Positions 12,616 through 20,645 of a stretch of 33,625 bases of DNA are shown here, piece by piece. How positions within the stretch are numbered: position 1 is the stretch's first letter; every line of letters begins with the position of its first letter. The notes beneath the pieces were generated by a model. The model searched no databases and had not been told where the DNA came from. It saw nothing but the letters and a program-made list of their open reading frames with translations. Position numbers and translations under genes: made by a program. Source of the stretch: Methylobacterium sp. E-065 (GTDB lineage Bacteria; Pseudomonadota; Alphaproteobacteria; Rhizobiales; Beijerinckiaceae); NCBI RefSeq assembly GCF_022829605.1, contig NZ_JAKSYD010000231.1:1-33625 (forward strand). The letters run 5' to 3'.

Positions 12616-13685
12616 GCGAACGCGATCCCGCCTTGGAAAGCCGGCCGCAGGTTGGCGATCGCGCCGGCGTTGGCCATGACGAAGTCCCCGGTGGCGAGAT
12701 CGAAGGTCGCGTCGCCCACGGCTTCCGTGATCGCGTCGGAGATCCAGCAGGCGAAGATCGTCTGCCCGGGCGCGGCCTTCTCCAGAAGCATCGCCTGAAG
12801 CGCCGCGGCGATCGCGAGCCGGGTGGACGGCGTGTCGTTCGACAGATTGAGGATCCGGGGTACGATCCCCTGCGGGATCGCAGCCAGGACGAACAAGTCG
12901 GCGACCGTCACCGGCCGGACCGTATCGAGGTAGGCCTTGGCCAGCGCGCAGTCGTCCGGCGTCGGCAACCCATCATTCGAGGCGCGGAGCTGATCGCAGG
13001 CGAAGCGCACCGTGACGGTGCCGACGCCCATCTCCATGGGCGCGACCCAGACGCGGGAGACGCCCGGCAGGGACAGGGTCCACTGCTCGTAATCCGTGGC
13101 GCACCCGCCCATCGGCGGGTTGCGGATCCGCAGGAGGATCCGGGCCCGCAGGTCGTCGTCGCCCTCGGTATCGGCGCCGCCATCGATTAGGACGGCGGTG
13201 GCCTGCGCGTTGACGTTCGAGGCCGCGACCGTGATCGAGAGCAGCGCGCCCGCGTCCCGGTTGCCGATCGCGCCGGCAGTTAGACAGGTCACCGCCACGG
13301 GCGTGGCGAGCGCGGACAGGTAGACGTCGGCCGCCGTCTGGTACTGGACCCCGTCCGAGGTCGCGAGCGGCGAGCCGGCGGGCAGGAGCGTGCCCGCCGT
13401 GCCGGTGACCGTGATCGTGCCGGAGGCGAAGGTCGCGGCCTTGCGCCCGCCGAACAGGATGTTCGCCCAACGGTCGAGCCAGCCCTTCTCTGCCAGATCC
13501 GGCAGGAAGTTCCGGGCGAGCCAGGCGAGGTATTTGAGGTTCAGGAACGCGCCGCCGGCATTCTGGTCCGAGAGCACCCGCAGGGCGCTGTTCGGCACCG
13601 AGGCGTCGGCACCTTCCAGGAAGGCGGCCAGGAAGTCGCGGTTCTGCCGCCGGACGGTCGGCAGGTCCGGCAGGTTGAACGGCAT
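12612..13685 (-). CDS. Mu gp47-like baseplate protein (baseplate J family)
   Basis: This is a 357-residue protein, close to the length of Mu gp47. Features include LPTVRRQNRDFLAAF at the N-terminus, ALRVLSDQNAGGAFLNLKYL, WANILFGGRKAATFASG, and the central baseplate J core GADTEGDDDLRARILLRI with RNPPMGGCATDYEQWTLSLP. Baseplate J proteins form the wedge of the contractile-tail baseplate. It sits between the gp46-like and gp48-like genes, as in Mu. The assignment is firm; a neighbouring start is not apparent. Confidence 0.9.
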   Translation of the reverse strand: MPFNLPDLPTVRRQNRDFLAAFLEGADASVPNSALRVLSDQNAGGAFLNLKYLAWLARNFLPDLAEKGWLDRWANILFGGRKAATFASGTITVTGTAGTLLPAGSPLATSDGVQYQTAADVYLSALATPVAVTCLTAGAIGNRDAGALLSITVAASNVNAQATAVLIDGGADTEGDDDLRARILLRIRNPPMGGCATDYEQWTLSLPGVSRVWVAPMEMGVGTVTVRFACDQLRASNDGLPTPDDCALAKAYLDTVRPVTVADLFVLAAIPQGIVPRILNLSNDTPSTRLAIAAALQAMLLEKAAPGQTIFACWISDAITEAVGDATFDLATGDFVMANAGAIANLRPAFQGGIAFA

Positions 13686-13758
13686 GGATCAGCCTCAGGC
13701 GCGCCGCGGTGCGGCTTCCAGCGGGACGGCTCGGGCGGTGGTCGAAGGTGGGTGGGCG

Positions 13759-14283
13759 TCAGCCGGTCGGTGCGGAGACGACGACCCCTGCCCAGAGGTC
13801 GGAAAATTGCAGGGCCAACAGCAACTCGTCGCCGCGGTACATCACGATGCCGGCCTCGATCCGCTCGACGCCGGCGCGGACCACGGTGACGTCGAGGCGC
13901 GTCGCGATCTTTCGGTCGAGGAACGGCTGCAGCGCCTCGCGGATGTCGTCCTCGATCTGGACGGTGGTCGAGCCCTTGCGGGCCGCTGTGCCGGTGATCG
14001 TGGTCCGGGACCGGAGCCAGAGCTTCGAGCCGATCGGCCAGCCGTCCCAGATCTCCTCCGCGTCGAGGTCGCCCCACCAGCCGCGGCGGTCGGTGTCGCG
14101 CGAGTCCGGCAGCTCGTCGTCCGGACCGGCGAGCGCGTCGGTCATCAGCGCGATGGTGACCGCCGTGGCGAGCTCGTCCGAGGCGTCGAGTTGGCCGGCG
14201 GCCGTGAGCAGCAGGTCGAGATCGACGGCCTGGAAGGGCTGGCCCGGGGCCGTACCCTTCTGCGTGATCCGGACGTCGGTCAC
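13759..14283 (-). CDS. Mu gp46-like baseplate protein (W-type lysozyme-like wedge)
   Basis: This is a 174-residue protein that starts with GTG in a GTGA overlap with the previous gene. It carries the gp46 hallmark DRRGWWGD at about residue 65, preceded by an ATAVTIALMTDALA helix and followed by an Arg/Thr-rich beta region (ATRLDVTVVRAGVERIEAG). In Mu-type phages this small protein is a wedge component that sits beside the spike. Synteny with gp45, gp47 and gp48 homologues supports the call. Confidence 0.88.
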   Translation of the reverse strand: MTDVRITQKGTAPGQPFQAVDLDLLLTAAGQLDASDELATAVTIALMTDALAGPDDELPDSRDTDRRGWWGDLDAEEIWDGWPIGSKLWLRSRTTITGTAARKGSTTVQIEDDIREALQPFLDRKIATRLDVTVVRAGVERIEAGIVMYRGDELLLALQFSDLWAGVVVSAPTG

Positions 14284-14513
14284 GCGCGGCTCTCACCGAC
14301 CGCCATATCGCGCCCGCGGGCGTGATCGAACTTGTACTCGCCGCACCGATCGGTGCCGAGCACACCCGGCCAGATCGCCGCTTTCACCACCGATCCATCG
14401 GCGGGACGTGGCGCATGCCTACGGCAGGCGCCAAACTCCGCTGGCAGTGCGTTGAGGGCGAAGTGTTGACAGCTGGCGCATGAGGGGGCCGGCCGAGTGA
14501 AGGGGGCGCTCAT
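14280..14513 (-). CDS. Small cysteine-cluster protein (77 aa)
   Basis: This is a 77-residue protein with cysteines at 12, 15, 30 and 57 (C-x2-C-x14-C-x26-C), His33, and a final DRCGEYKF motif. The spacing suggests a small metal site (zinc or iron-sulphur). Proteins of this size with an 'xCGE(F/Y)' ending occur in phage genomes, but I cannot name their role. It lies inside the baseplate cluster, between the 77-residue protein at 14519 and the gp46-like gene, with whose start it overlaps by four bases. Confidence 0.6.
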   Translation of the reverse strand: MSAPFTRPAPSCASCQHFALNALPAEFGACRRHAPRPADGSVVKAAIWPGVLGTDRCGEYKFDHARGRDMAVGESRA

Positions 14514-14518
14514 AGAGC

Positions 14519-14752
14519 TTACTCCTGGACGCGGACCGCGTTGAGGCGGTGGACGTAGGCGGCGGCCATGTCGGCCAAGAGCTCGCCCAGCTCGTTGAGA
14601 GGCAGGTGAGCGAAGTGCATCGGGGCCGAGGGCACGCCGCCGTCGCGCTTGCGCTGGAAGCTCTTGAACGTCGCGACCACCGTCGAGACGCCGTAGACGT
14701 GCTCGGTGGTCACGCCCGCCAGCGCGAGCGGCGAGTATGTCGGGTCGGCCAT
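14519..14752 (-). CDS. Small hypothetical protein (77 aa)
   Basis: This is a 77-residue protein beginning MADPTYSPLALAGVTTEHVY, with a basic middle (FKSFQRKRDGGVPSAP) and a C-terminal helix that contains LNELGELLADMAAAYVHRL. There is no recognisable domain. It sits 19 bases after the spike-like gene and 5 bases before the cysteine-cluster gene. It is co-transcribed with the baseplate genes; possible roles are a baseplate chaperone or accessory factor. Confidence 0.55.
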   Translation of the reverse strand: MADPTYSPLALAGVTTEHVYGVSTVVATFKSFQRKRDGGVPSAPMHFAHLPLNELGELLADMAAAYVHRLNAVRVQE

Positions 14753-14771
14753 GTTCGCCTCGTAATGGATC

Positions 14772-15851
14772 TTAGCCCGGGCCGCCGAAGCGCATCGACT
14801 TCGTCAGGCCCTGCACGAGCCGCTTCTGCGGCTCTAGGAAGTTCAGCGCCGGCCCGGCCTGATCGGCGAGCCGCTGGAGCGTGCCCCGCAGGTTCGCGAT
14901 CTGGCCGATCACTGGGTTCGTGCCGGTGAGATGGGCGATCTGGTCCGTCAGCTCGGCCGCCTTCGCGGCAATCGCCACCTCGGGGCCGCCGCTGGCGTTC
15001 AGCGCAGCCAGCTCGTCGACCAGGCCGTCGACCGTCGCGACGATCGGGTTGTTGGCGATCAGGCCGGCGATCTGCGCCTCGATGCTCTTGATCAACCCCT
15101 CGACGTCGCCCGACAGGAGGCTCGCCATCCCCATCAGGCGGCTCGGGTCGAGGAAGGCTTTCAGCCCGCGCTGGATGGCGTTCTGGAGGTAGCCGGTGAG
15201 CTTGCCTTCGGCCAGCGCCTTCATGGCATCCAGGCCGGCCGGGAGGCCGCTGAGAGCGGTCGTGACCTTGGTGGCGATGTTGAGGGCTTTCAGGCCCGGG
15301 ACGAACTGCTCGACGTTGTCGCGCAGCATCGACACCACGTTGTGCATCGCATGGTGCGAGTCCTCGACCTGCGACAGACGAGCGGCGAGGCCCTTCAGCT
15401 GCTCGTTCAGCTCGAAGTCCCTGGTCTCCGGCTTGACGGCGCGGCCCGAGCCGTCGCTGCCGCCCGTGATCGTCACCTTCTTGCCGGTCTGGTTCACGCC
15501 GTCACGGGTCAGGTGGGTGTGCTGACCCTGATCGTCGTGGTGCGAGCTCTCGCCCGGCTTCAGGTTCTTCGGGCGGTGACGCCGGTCGGCGATCGCGATC
15601 ACCACCGGATGCGAGCGCGAGCCGCCGAGGAATGCGACGAGGGCCTCCGCCGCGCCCTTGCTGTCCGGAGGCAACGGGACGTGGGTGACCCCGTAGCTGT
15701 GCCAGTGCTCGATACCGCTGAAGGCCTCGCCGAGCAGGGTCTTAACGTCGACCTCCTGCATCTTCGTGCCATCGCTCGCCTTCGAGAGCGTCGCGCGCGA
15801 GAACGCCAGCATCGCCCCGCGGGCGGCCGACGAGAGGGTTTTGCGGATCAT
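14772..15851 (-). CDS. Mu gp45-like baseplate spike protein, extended (359 aa)
   Basis: This is a 359-residue protein. The N-terminal half matches the spike family of Mu gp45: LLGEAFSGIEHWHSYG, the HPVVIAIADRRHRPKNLKPGE segment, DDQGQ followed by HLTRDGV, and an ITGGSDGSG turn. Residues about 150-340 are an Ala/Leu-rich helical extension that Mu gp45 (about 200 residues) lacks. Five histidines cluster at 104, 105, 111 and 113 plus H92; the H-x-H at 111-113 recalls the iron-binding tip motif of other phage spikes, though here it lies in the OB/hinge region. The spike pierces the outer membrane on contraction. Whether the helical tail is a chaperone-like or host-contact part is unknown. Confidence 0.78.
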   Translation of the reverse strand: MIRKTLSSAARGAMLAFSRATLSKASDGTKMQEVDVKTLLGEAFSGIEHWHSYGVTHVPLPPDSKGAAEALVAFLGGSRSHPVVIAIADRRHRPKNLKPGESSHHDDQGQHTHLTRDGVNQTGKKVTITGGSDGSGRAVKPETRDFELNEQLKGLAARLSQVEDSHHAMHNVVSMLRDNVEQFVPGLKALNIATKVTTALSGLPAGLDAMKALAEGKLTGYLQNAIQRGLKAFLDPSRLMGMASLLSGDVEGLIKSIEAQIAGLIANNPIVATVDGLVDELAALNASGGPEVAIAAKAAELTDQIAHLTGTNPVIGQIANLRGTLQRLADQAGPALNFLEPQKRLVQGLTKSMRFGGPG

Positions 15852-15876
15852 GGGGCCTCGACAACGGGCGCTCGAC

Positions 15877-17004
15877 TTATGCGGAGCCGGCCTGAGGCTG
15901 CGCCGCCTGATAGTTGCCGGAGAGGATGTTCGGCGCGGGTCCGCGTGTGGCGTCGTTGCCGGGCAGGATGTTGAGCGCGTTCGGCAGGCACAGGCTCAAC
16001 GTCGTCAGCGTCTGACCGGGCGCCGTCTGGGAGAACACCACCTGCCGGATAGCGAGATCGACCTTGCCGTCCGCGTTCGGGAACAGCATCGGCGACTCGA
16101 CCGTGCAGTGGTCCGCGACGTCCCAGAGCTGACCGTCCGGCCGTTTCCAGCCCGGCACGACGATCACGCACTCGACCTCCCGCGCGATGGCCTCGGCGAC
16201 CTCGCGATCCGCCCGGGCCTGGGCATCCTTCGTGTCCAGCGGCTCCTCGGCGACCATGATGATCTTGCGGTTCTGTCGGACCGCCGGGTTCACGGCCTCG
16301 GCTGAGATCTGCGCGACGGCCGCGCCGTTCTGCTCGTCCGTCCCCCGGTTCTGCCCAGACGCCTGGTAGCGCCCAAATGACCCTTCAGACTTGAGCATCG
16401 CGCTCGCGGAGAGGATGTTCTGCCCCTCCACGAAATCAGCGACCGAGGCTCCGCCGCCCATGACGGACGACATGACCAGGTTGCCCTTGGCGTCGTCCGT
16501 GAAGAACACGCCCCGCATGCGGCCCAGGCGCTCGATCGCCTCCCAGGCCGTCTCCCCGTACTGGACGCGGAACTCCTTGATCGCCTTCTGTGCCTCGGCC
16601 GGCAGGTTCTTGGTGACCAGGTTCACACCGTGCGGCTTGATCAGCCCGCGCACGATCTGGTCGATCTTGTAGCCCTTGTACTCGGCGGCGTCGGCCGAGC
16701 TGTCGACGATATCGCAGGTCTGCGAGCGCCCCTGGACGATCACCTGATGCTGGTTGGCGTCGTATCCAGCGTTGCGGACCTCGATGAACCCGTTGATGAT
16801 CTGGATGCCGGCCAGGAAGATCTGCGCGCGATCGAGGGGCTTCAGCCGGATCGGCCGCTTGTTCTTAGCCGTCGCGACCTCGGCGCAGGAGAAGGCGAAG
16901 TCGCTCGTGGGCGAGCTGTACGTGCGCGTGACCTGGACGCTGGTCCAGTCTTCGTAGAGTTCGCCGCCCGCGGCGATACGGGCGACGAGGTTCGGGTCAG
17001 GCAT
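15877..17004 (-). CDS. Mu gp44/P-like baseplate hub protein (375 aa)
   Basis: This is a 375-residue protein of the Mu gpP (gp44) hub family, similar in length to Mu gpP. Markers are the N-terminal beta start (DPNLVARIAAGGELYEDWTS), RLKPLDRAQIFLAG, YDANQHQVIVQGRSQTCDIV (about 78-97) and YGETAWEAIERLGRMRGVFF. The hub holds the spike and begins the tail tube. The start ATG is 4 bases before the tape-measure stop on the minus strand. The C-terminal tail is Pro/Gln-rich (NYQAAQPQAGSA). Confidence 0.88.
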   Translation of the reverse strand: MPDPNLVARIAAGGELYEDWTSVQVTRTYSSPTSDFAFSCAEVATAKNKRPIRLKPLDRAQIFLAGIQIINGFIEVRNAGYDANQHQVIVQGRSQTCDIVDSSADAAEYKGYKIDQIVRGLIKPHGVNLVTKNLPAEAQKAIKEFRVQYGETAWEAIERLGRMRGVFFTDDAKGNLVMSSVMGGGASVADFVEGQNILSASAMLKSEGSFGRYQASGQNRGTDEQNGAAVAQISAEAVNPAVRQNRKIIMVAEEPLDTKDAQARADREVAEAIAREVECVIVVPGWKRPDGQLWDVADHCTVESPMLFPNADGKVDLAIRQVVFSQTAPGQTLTTLSLCLPNALNILPGNDATRGPAPNILSGNYQAAQPQAGSA

Positions 17005-17008
17005 GGGA

Positions 17009-19486
17009 TCAGGCCTCCGCGGATGCCATGGAGTGTCCGCGGTCGAGCTTCACCGACTTGACGATACCGCCACCGTTGAACTCGGTCTTGGTGCCGGCCG
17101 GGAAGCCTTGGAGCCGGATCGTACCGTTGATGTGGCCCTGCTGGCCGCTTTGGCCGCCGGCCCCGCCGACGACCCCCGCCTCGCGAGCCTGTTTGAGCAT
17201 CCCGCCGGGCACCCTACGGCGCTCGTCGTTCGGATCGGCGAGGATGTCCGGTCGTCGACCGCCGGCCTTGGCCTCCTCGCGCCTCTTCTCCTGCGCCTCG
17301 ACATAGGCGCGGTAGCGCTCGGCCGCCTCGTGGGTGTTGAACTGCGTGTGGATGTGCCCGCCTGTCGCATGGCCCGACGGGCTTCGGTACTCGTCCATCA
17401 CCTTGAAGTCGCGGTCGGTCAGCCCTGCGTCGCGCAACCTCTGTCGGATCGCCTCGGCCGCTTCGATGGATCGCCGTGCATCGCGCAGCGTGATGTCGCC
17501 GGCCAGCCCCTTCGTGTGCATCGATCCAGGGTTCGCCCGGTGATGGAAGCGGTCGTTGAGCGCCGTGATCCGGTCGAGACCACCGGGCAGATCGCCGTCC
17601 TGGATCCGCTTGAGGAGCTTGGTCAGGCCCGACGCTGAGGCTCCGCCCGCGGTCGCCTCGGCGCTCTTCACGCGTAGGCCCGCGGTATCACCCTCCGGCA
17701 CGTAACCGGAGTCGCCCCAGTTCGAACCGGCATCACGGTCGCCGTGATAGCCCATCCAGTTACGGAGCCAGGACCGCCCGTTCTTTTTCAGCCCCTCAGC
17801 GATCCAACGGACCTGATCCGGGATCGTGCGCCGATTGCGGACGTCGAGCCCTGTCTCCTTCTCGAACTGCACCCCGAGGCCGCGGCGGCGGTTGAGCTGG
17901 AATGGCCCCCAGGAACTCTCCAAGGCATCGTCTTTGCGATCGTAGGCGGCATCCGGGTTGCTGCCGTTGTTCCGCTTCCCGCTCTCGCCCGCACGGATAC
18001 CGTGCATGATGCGCGGGTCGATACCGGCCTTCTTGGCCTCTTCCTCGATCAGCTTTGTCAGGCTGCCGGCCGAGCTCCCGGTCGGAGTGCCACCACCCGT
18101 TCGATCGCCGGCCCCACCCCCATCCTCACCACGATACCGCCGGAACGATCGAACGCCGGCGCCATAAGGACTGCCGGGGCCGAACCCTCCTGCGCCGCCG
18201 CCGAAGCCTCCGCCGAACCCAAGCGAGGCCTTCTGGATCAGGCCGCCGAGGCCGCCGCCGGCCGAGCCGTCGAAGCTGACGCCCTGTCGCGTCGCGCCAT
18301 CGCTCCTCAGCTTCCGCAGCTCCTCGTTGAGCTGCCGGATCTGCTCGGAGAGGGACTTGATCGCGCCCTCGTCCTTCAGGGGGAAGCGGCGCTGCTCGTA
18401 ACCCAGATCGTCCCGGGCCTTGTTGAGCCGCGCCTCGGCGGCCGCGATCTTGTCGGCCCGCTCCTTCTCGGCCGGCGACTGCGCGACCTGACCTCGCATC
18501 TGCGCGTCGAGCTGTTCGTCGAGCGGCGTCGCAGGCTTCGAGGGCGGAGCGTTCTTGCGTTGCCCAACGCCGAGGTCGGTCGCCTCGTCGATGGTTTTCA
18601 GGGCGTCGACCGGGTTCCCATTGCGGAACTTGTCGTACGCCTCGGCAAACTTACCGAACGAGTTCGAGAGCTTGTCGACGGCGTTCGCCATCTCCCCGAG
18701 CAGGCCCGGGGCCCAGGTCCGCTTCATCGTCTCCACGGACGTGTCGAAGCGGTTAAGCGCGTCGGTCAGCGCCTTGGACTGCTTCTCCAGCTCCGGGTTG
18801 GGCTTGCCGATGCCCGACGCCTGGATCTGTCGCCACGCATCCTGGAGCGCCTTCGGCCCGTCCGTGAACAGGCGGGTCATGGGGCCGAGGCCGAGGCCTT
18901 CCGCCCAGCGCTTCTGCTCGATCGTGTCGCCTTGCTTGCCCAGCCAGCCGAGGGCGTGGCCGAGCGCCTCGACGTTGTCCTTCGAGCCGCGCAGCTCCTT
19001 CGCGAGCTCCGGCGCCTTCTGGCGCAGCTCACCGTACATGCCGCCGATACCGTGGCGGATGTCGTACATGGTCTCGGCGAAGCTGTTCAGCGCGCCGGTC
19101 GTCGCCTCAGGAGCGATCTGGAAGCGCTTGCCGAGCTCCTGTAGCTCTTTCAGCTGGCCCGCGGCGATCCCGGTTTCCCGGGAGAAGTGCCGCATCTCGA
19201 CCTGCGTGCGCGCGAGATCGCGCATGCTGGCCGCCAAGCCCGCCACCGAGGCGATGCCGGTGAGGCTGCCGAGGCCGAGCATCCCGCCGATGCCGCCGAC
19301 CGAATTCAGCTGCGCCCCGGTCTGGCGCAGGCGCGTGATCGTCCCCTCGATGTCGCTGAAGCGCTTGCGCAGGTCGTCGAGACCGGGGACGCGGGCCGTG
19401 TTCGCCAACTCACCGCGCAGCTTCTCCAGAGGCTTGGAGAACTGATCGTCGACCGAGGCGACGATCCTCAGCTTGTCGTCGGCCAC
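17009..19486 (-). CDS. Tape measure protein with lysozyme-like and M15-like peptidase modules (825 aa)
   Basis: This is an 825-residue tail tape-measure protein starting with GTG (GAGGGA upstream). Residues about 1-400 are mostly long helices, with a hydrophobic segment near 65-90 (GGIGGMLGLGSLTG). A glycine-rich stretch (about 405-445) is followed by two wall-degrading-type modules. Residues about 474-580 look like a transglycosylase/lysozyme-like domain (candidate Glu501 in GIRAGESG, then SSWGPFQLN at 524-532). Residues about 640-720 contain S-M-H-x-x-G-L-A-x-D (655-664) and GHIHTQ (711-713), the layout of a peptidase M15-type metal site. It sets tail length and may help local wall opening on injection. 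The start lies just beyond the chaperone gene pair, as in Mu. Hydrolytic activity is inferred from motifs only. Confidence 0.85.
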   Translation of the reverse strand: MADDKLRIVASVDDQFSKPLEKLRGELANTARVPGLDDLRKRFSDIEGTITRLRQTGAQLNSVGGIGGMLGLGSLTGIASVAGLAASMRDLARTQVEMRHFSRETGIAAGQLKELQELGKRFQIAPEATTGALNSFAETMYDIRHGIGGMYGELRQKAPELAKELRGSKDNVEALGHALGWLGKQGDTIEQKRWAEGLGLGPMTRLFTDGPKALQDAWRQIQASGIGKPNPELEKQSKALTDALNRFDTSVETMKRTWAPGLLGEMANAVDKLSNSFGKFAEAYDKFRNGNPVDALKTIDEATDLGVGQRKNAPPSKPATPLDEQLDAQMRGQVAQSPAEKERADKIAAAEARLNKARDDLGYEQRRFPLKDEGAIKSLSEQIRQLNEELRKLRSDGATRQGVSFDGSAGGGLGGLIQKASLGFGGGFGGGAGGFGPGSPYGAGVRSFRRYRGEDGGGAGDRTGGGTPTGSSAGSLTKLIEEEAKKAGIDPRIMHGIRAGESGKRNNGSNPDAAYDRKDDALESSWGPFQLNRRRGLGVQFEKETGLDVRNRRTIPDQVRWIAEGLKKNGRSWLRNWMGYHGDRDAGSNWGDSGYVPEGDTAGLRVKSAEATAGGASASGLTKLLKRIQDGDLPGGLDRITALNDRFHHRANPGSMHTKGLAGDITLRDARRSIEAAEAIRQRLRDAGLTDRDFKVMDEYRSPSGHATGGHIHTQFNTHEAAERYRAYVEAQEKRREEAKAGGRRPDILADPNDERRRVPGGMLKQAREAGVVGGAGGQSGQQGHINGTIRLQGFPAGTKTEFNGGGIVKSVKLDRGHSMASAEA

Positions 19487-19500
19487 GGCGGTCCCTCAGG

Positions 19501-19952
19501 TCAGTCGTCCGACGCCTCGCGAGCCGCTTCCAGCTCATCCATGGTCTTGTCGAACAGGTCGAACAGTTCGGGGATCGGCTTTGCGAGAAAGCCGCTCGGA
19601 TCGCAGCGGAAGGTCAGTCCGAGCTGGAGGGCGCAGCGGATGGCTTGGGGTCCGAGCCCGGAACGAAAAAAGGGACGACCGCCCAGGCCGCGGCCACCCA
19701 GTCGGACGGGGGCAGCTTGCCGATGAAAGACGGCGGCTGGCTGGCGAGGCGACCGAGGAACGCGCTCATCGCGGTCGGGTGAAACACCGGCTCGAAGTCC
19801 TTCCGCGCCAGGTTGATCGTGACCGGCATGTGGTCGAGGGCCATGAAGTCGGCGGCCACCGGCTCGCGCATCTCCAGCACCATGGTCACGTCGCCGTCGG
19901 GCAGCGTCCACGGCTTGCTCAGCGGGACAACGATGGGCTTGGCATCGGACAA
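19501..19952 (-). CDS. Tail-assembly chaperone, -1 frameshift product (about 150 aa)
   Basis: The first 96 residues are those of the shorter chaperone (starting TTG 19952). A -1 shift at T-TTT-TTC (19665-19671) would then join RSGLGPQAIRC and a 54-residue C-terminal part ending ELEAAREASDD at 19501. The downstream frame has no good start of its own and is read through the overlap, which is the arrangement of Mu gp41/42 and lambda G/GT chaperones. Such a longer product is made at low level and helps the tape measure assemble into the tail tube. The tape measure starts 14 bases after this stop. The coding span is given as the whole region; the reading frame changes at the slippery site. Confidence 0.78.
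19614..19952 (-). CDS. Tail-assembly chaperone, unshifted product (112 aa)
   Basis: This is a 112-residue protein of the Mu gp41/P2 gpE-like tail-assembly chaperone type. It starts at TTG 19952 with GGAG seven bases upstream (no ATG in this frame is well placed). It begins MSDAKPIVVPLSKPWTLPDG, with the LEMREPVAADFMALD segment typical of the family, and ends PSAAPSSSD. It normally coats the tape measure during tail-tube assembly. The slippery site near residue 95 allows a longer product (see 19501-19952). Confidence 0.8.
   Translation of the reverse strand: MSDAKPIVVPLSKPWTLPDGDVTMVLEMREPVAADFMALDHMPVTINLARKDFEPVFHPTAMSAFLGRLASQPPSFIGKLPPSDWVAAAWAVVPFFVPGSDPKPSAAPSSSD
19665..19671 (-). promoter_or_regulatory. 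Programmed -1 frameshift site TTTTTTC
   Basis: On the minus strand the heptamer T-TTT-TTC fits the canonical X-XXY-YYZ slippery pattern in the chaperone reading frame (codons Phe95 and Phe96). A one-base backward slip enters the frame that continues to 19501 without a stop, while the zero frame ends 16 codons later at 19614. The downstream bases are GC-rich and could fold, but I did not verify a stimulatory structure. Confidence 0.8.
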
Positions 19953-19966
19953 GGGTTCGCTCCGGG

Positions 19967-20641
19967 TCAGGAGGACAGCGCTCGGCCCGAGGCCGGCATG
20001 AACAGGGGGTGGACCGTGTCGCGGTTCTCTGCGAGCAGCTCGTCGGCGCGGCCGGCATCGCCGAACAGGCGGTTGGACAGCGTCAACAGCGGCATGCGCA
20101 CGGCGACGGTGTAGGCGACGATCCGGGGCAACGGCCGCGCCCGGGCGGTGAGGTCGCGCACGACGGCCGCGTGCATCGCCACGAGCGCGCGCCATACGGC
20201 GTTGTCGAACCGCCCGGCCGCGAAGTCCTCGGCCGGCACGAAGGCCGCGTTGACCCGCGCCAGCGCCGCCTCGATGTCCTGGCGACTCGTGAAGGTCGCA
20301 TCCGCCAGGATGTTGGTGATCTCGCAGAGCGCGAACACGGCCGCGGTCTGTGCCACGCGCTGGACGGGGAGATCCGGGACCGTGACGACCTGCGCCTCCT
20401 GACGCACGCGGTCCATGCCGGCGAAGGTGGCGCCGGCCGCGGTGGCGGCCGCGAAGCAGGCCCGCAACGGCGTACCGAAGGTGCCCCCCTGAACCCGATC
20501 GACCGCGTCGGCGGAGAGCGCGCCGCAGAGCTGGCGCAGCGTCGCCCCGTCCGCGCTCGACGCGTCGACGCCCGAGGCGAGCAGCGCGTCGAGGACGGCT
20601 CTCAGCGCCGCCACGGCGATGCGACGCTGCGCGAAGGTCAT
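19967..20641 (-). CDS. C-terminal part of a Mu gpN-like (DNA circularisation) baseplate protein, separate gene
   Basis: This is a 224-residue protein starting MTFAQRRIAVAALRAVLDAL, 4 bases after the preceding gene. Its C-terminal half matches the end of Mu gpN-type proteins: DLTARARPLPRIVAYTVAVR (about 163-182), then LLTLSNRLFGDAGRADELLAE and VHPLFMPASGRALSS at the very end. In Mu this region is the C-terminal part of a single protein of about 490 residues; here the N-terminal domain (DNA_circ_N) is the gene upstream. The two together would form a baseplate component that links the tube to the hub. The order is also unusual: both lie before the chaperone and tape-measure genes. Confidence 0.72.
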   Translation of the reverse strand: MTFAQRRIAVAALRAVLDALLASGVDASSADGATLRQLCGALSADAVDRVQGGTFGTPLRACFAAATAAGATFAGMDRVRQEAQVVTVPDLPVQRVAQTAAVFALCEITNILADATFTSRQDIEAALARVNAAFVPAEDFAAGRFDNAVWRALVAMHAAVVRDLTARARPLPRIVAYTVAVRMPLLTLSNRLFGDAGRADELLAENRDTVHPLFMPASGRALSS

Positions 20642-20645
20642 GCGA

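Noticed and set aside
12633..13190. Plus-strand open frames opposite the gp47-like gene and elsewhere in the tail block
   Set aside because: Typical GC-rich antisense frames; the sense strand holds conserved baseplate proteins.
19501..20058. Stand-alone gene in the second chaperone frame
   Set aside because: It has no credible start and its upstream half is antisense-like in composition; the in-phase slippery site explains it better.
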